Positions 4,590 through 5,850 of a stretch of DNA of 5,850 bases are shown piece after piece; within the stretch, counting starts at the first letter, position 1; each line of letters opens with the position of its first letter. A program made the position numbers and the translations under genes. Origin of the DNA: Thermoflexia bacterium (lineage in GTDB: Bacteria > Chloroflexota > Anaerolineae > B4-G1 > SLSP01); NCBI GenBank assembly GCA_030605705.1, contig JAUWHU010000562.1, positions 1 to 5,850 on the forward strand, given 5' to 3'. Under the pieces are notes generated by a model. It was not told where the DNA came from, searched no databases, and saw nothing but the letters and a program-made list of their open reading frames with translations.

Positions 4590-5850
4590 ATGGTTGAGCA
4601 AGCAAAAAACGAAACGTTAAAATATGATGCCTCCAGCATCCAGGTTCTGGAAGGTCTGGAAGCCGTCCGCCGCCGTCCCGGCATGTACGTGGGCGGCACC
4701 GACATCCACGCGCTGCACCATCTGGTCTACGAAGTGGTGGATAACTCCATTGACGAGACATTGGCCGGGGCCTGCGATCACATCAGGGTGACGATTTATC
4801 CCGATAGCAGCGTCTCGGTGTACGATAACGGACGCGGCATCCCCGTGGGGGAGCACCCGGAGAAGCATGTTTCGGCTTTGCAGCTGGTGCTTACCACGCT
4901 GCACGCCGGCGCCAAGTTCGGCGGTGGAGGATATAAAGTTTCCGGTGGCCTGCACGGTGTCGGCGTCTCCGCCGTCAATGCCCTTTCGGAATGGATGGAG
5001 GTAGATGTACGCCAACCCGACGGTCTGTACACCCAACGCTACGAGCGCGGTATCCCCGTCACTGAGGTCAAACGGGTCAACAAGACCAGATATAAAGAAA
5101 CCGGCACCACCGTCACTTACCGCTTCGATCACACCATTTTTGAGGAGGTGGATTACAGCTTCGAGACGTTGGCCCAACGTTTCCGCGAGATGGCTTTCGT
5201 CACCCGTGGTGTGACCATCGAGCTGATTGACAAACGGGTCAAGCCCTTCCCCCGTCATACGACCTTCTACTTTGAAGGGGGCATTCTTTCCTTCGTGCGT
5301 TTCCTGAACCGGAACCGGGAGACGCTGCACAACCCCATCTACGTGGAGAAAGAGGTGGAGGGCATTTCCGTAGAGGTGGCGCTCCAATACACCAATAGCT
5401 ACCGCGAGACGGTGCTGACGTTCGCCAACACCATCAATACGGTTGACGGGGGCACCCACCTCACCGGCTTCCGCTCCGCTCTGACGCGCACCCTCAACGA
5501 TGGCATCCGCAAGCTGGGCATCCTCAAAGACAGCGATCCCAACCTCACCGGCGAGGATGTGCGGGAGGGATTGACGGCCGTCGTCAGTATCAAGATCCCG
5601 GAACCGCAATTCGAGAGCCAGACCAAAGTGAAGCTGATGAACTCGGAGGTCAAGAATGTGGTGGAGGCCGCCCTCGGCGAGGCGCTGAGCGAGTTCCTGG
5701 AGAAGGATGCGCGGGCAGCTCGCCGCATCGGCGCGAAATGTCTCACCTCGTTCAAGGCCCGCGCGGCGGCCCGCAAAGCCCGCGATCTCGTGATTCGCAA
5801 GAGCGCGCTGGAGAGCATGACGCTGCCGGGGAAGTTAGCCGACTGTTCAC
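4590..5850 (+). CDS. gyrB: DNA gyrase subunit B, N-terminal 420 codons (cut by window end)
   Basis: The ATPase subunit of type II topoisomerase, which with GyrA introduces negative supercoils into DNA. The frame is open from ATG 4590 to the window edge without a stop. The GHKL ATPase domain (about 15-225) shows the catalytic Glu48 and Mg-binding Asn52 in EVVDNSIDE, Asp79 in YDNGRGIP, and the glycine-rich lid GGLHGVGVSAVNAL from 119. The transducer domain (about 226-395) contains TVDGGTH and the QTK loop (Gln344-Thr345-Lys346), whose Lys contacts the ATP gamma-phosphate. The sequence ends at LPGKLADC, just before where the TOPRIM acidic EGDS motif should begin. Spacing between motifs matches E. 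coli GyrB with a 6-9-residue offset, so nothing is missing. ParE is the main alternative, since the two share these domains; the lid and QTK context favour GyrB. gyrA is not in view. A 196-nt gap and its own ribosome-binding site suggest an independent transcript. Confidence 0.95.
   Translation, partial: MVEQAKNETLKYDASSIQVLEGLEAVRRRPGMYVGGTDIHALHHLVYEVVDNSIDETLAGACDHIRVTIYPDSSVSVYDNGRGIPVGEHPEKHVSALQLVLTTLHAGAKFGGGGYKVSGGLHGVGVSAVNALSEWMEVDVRQPDGLYTQRYERGIPVTEVKRVNKTRYKETGTTVTYRFDHTIFEEVDYSFETLAQRFREMAFVTRGVTIELIDKRVKPFPRHTTFYFEGGILSFVRFLNRNRETLHNPIYVEKEVEGISVEVALQYTNSYRETVLTFANTINTVDGGTHLTGFRSALTRTLNDGIRKLGILKDSDPNLTGEDVREGLTAVVSIKIPEPQFESQTKVKLMNSEVKNVVEAALGEALSEFLEKDARAARRIGAKCLTSFKARAAARKARDLVIRKSALESMTLPGKLADCS

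Noticed and set aside
4735..4743. DnaA-box-like GGTGGATAA, which could suggest an origin near gyrB
   Set aside because: It matches 8 of 9 bases of TGTGGATAA but encodes the invariant VVDN of the ATPase site. There is no cluster of further boxes, and no AT-rich unwinding region accompanies it.
4617..5609. A 330-codon open frame on the minus strand opposite gyrB
   Set aside because: It is a mirror of a strongly conserved, GC-rich coding sequence. Its translation shows no domain, and the + strand carries all the GyrB motifs in frame.

Overview
The window is GC-rich bacterial chromosome with every supported gene on the + strand. Gene order is: a possible tail of an upstream gene (ends at 74), a lipoprotein carrying two solute-binding domains (279-1964), a major facilitator superfamily (MFS) transporter (1961-3208), a polytopic membrane protein of unknown function (3353-4393), and the first 420 codons of DNA gyrase subunit B (4590 to the window edge). 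The style of the GyrB sequence, the lipoprotein, and gaps filled with palindromes and short tandem repeats suggest Chloroflexota (Anaerolineae-like). That is an impression from sequence style, not a search result.

Region 1-278 holds a probable C-terminal fragment, a perfect 12-bp palindrome (87-98), a weaker inverted repeat (131-168) and a strong REP-like double hairpin (216-258) just ahead of the ribosome-binding site of the lipoprotein gene. The lipoprotein and MFS genes share the bases TTGA (TTG start over TGA stop), so they look translationally coupled. A two-domain periplasmic-type binding protein paired with an efflux-type MFS protein, with no ABC permease or ATPase in view, is the most unusual gene arrangement here. 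Both binding domains also lack the arginine that normally holds the amino-acid carboxylate.

Region 3209-3352 holds a 16-bp degenerate inverted repeat, a TCTCTR hexamer tract, and an extended -10 element exactly 7 nt before the GTG start of the membrane-protein gene, which suggests a leaderless mRNA. Region 4394-4589 holds eight in-phase heptamer repeats and a perfect 13-bp palindrome that may overlap the gyrB promoter. gyrB itself looks ordinary and intact up to the point where the window cuts it, just before the TOPRIM acidic motif.

I see no RNA genes, CRISPR array, insertion sequence or replication origin. The likely transcription units are lipoprotein plus MFS, then the membrane protein from its own promoter, then gyrB.
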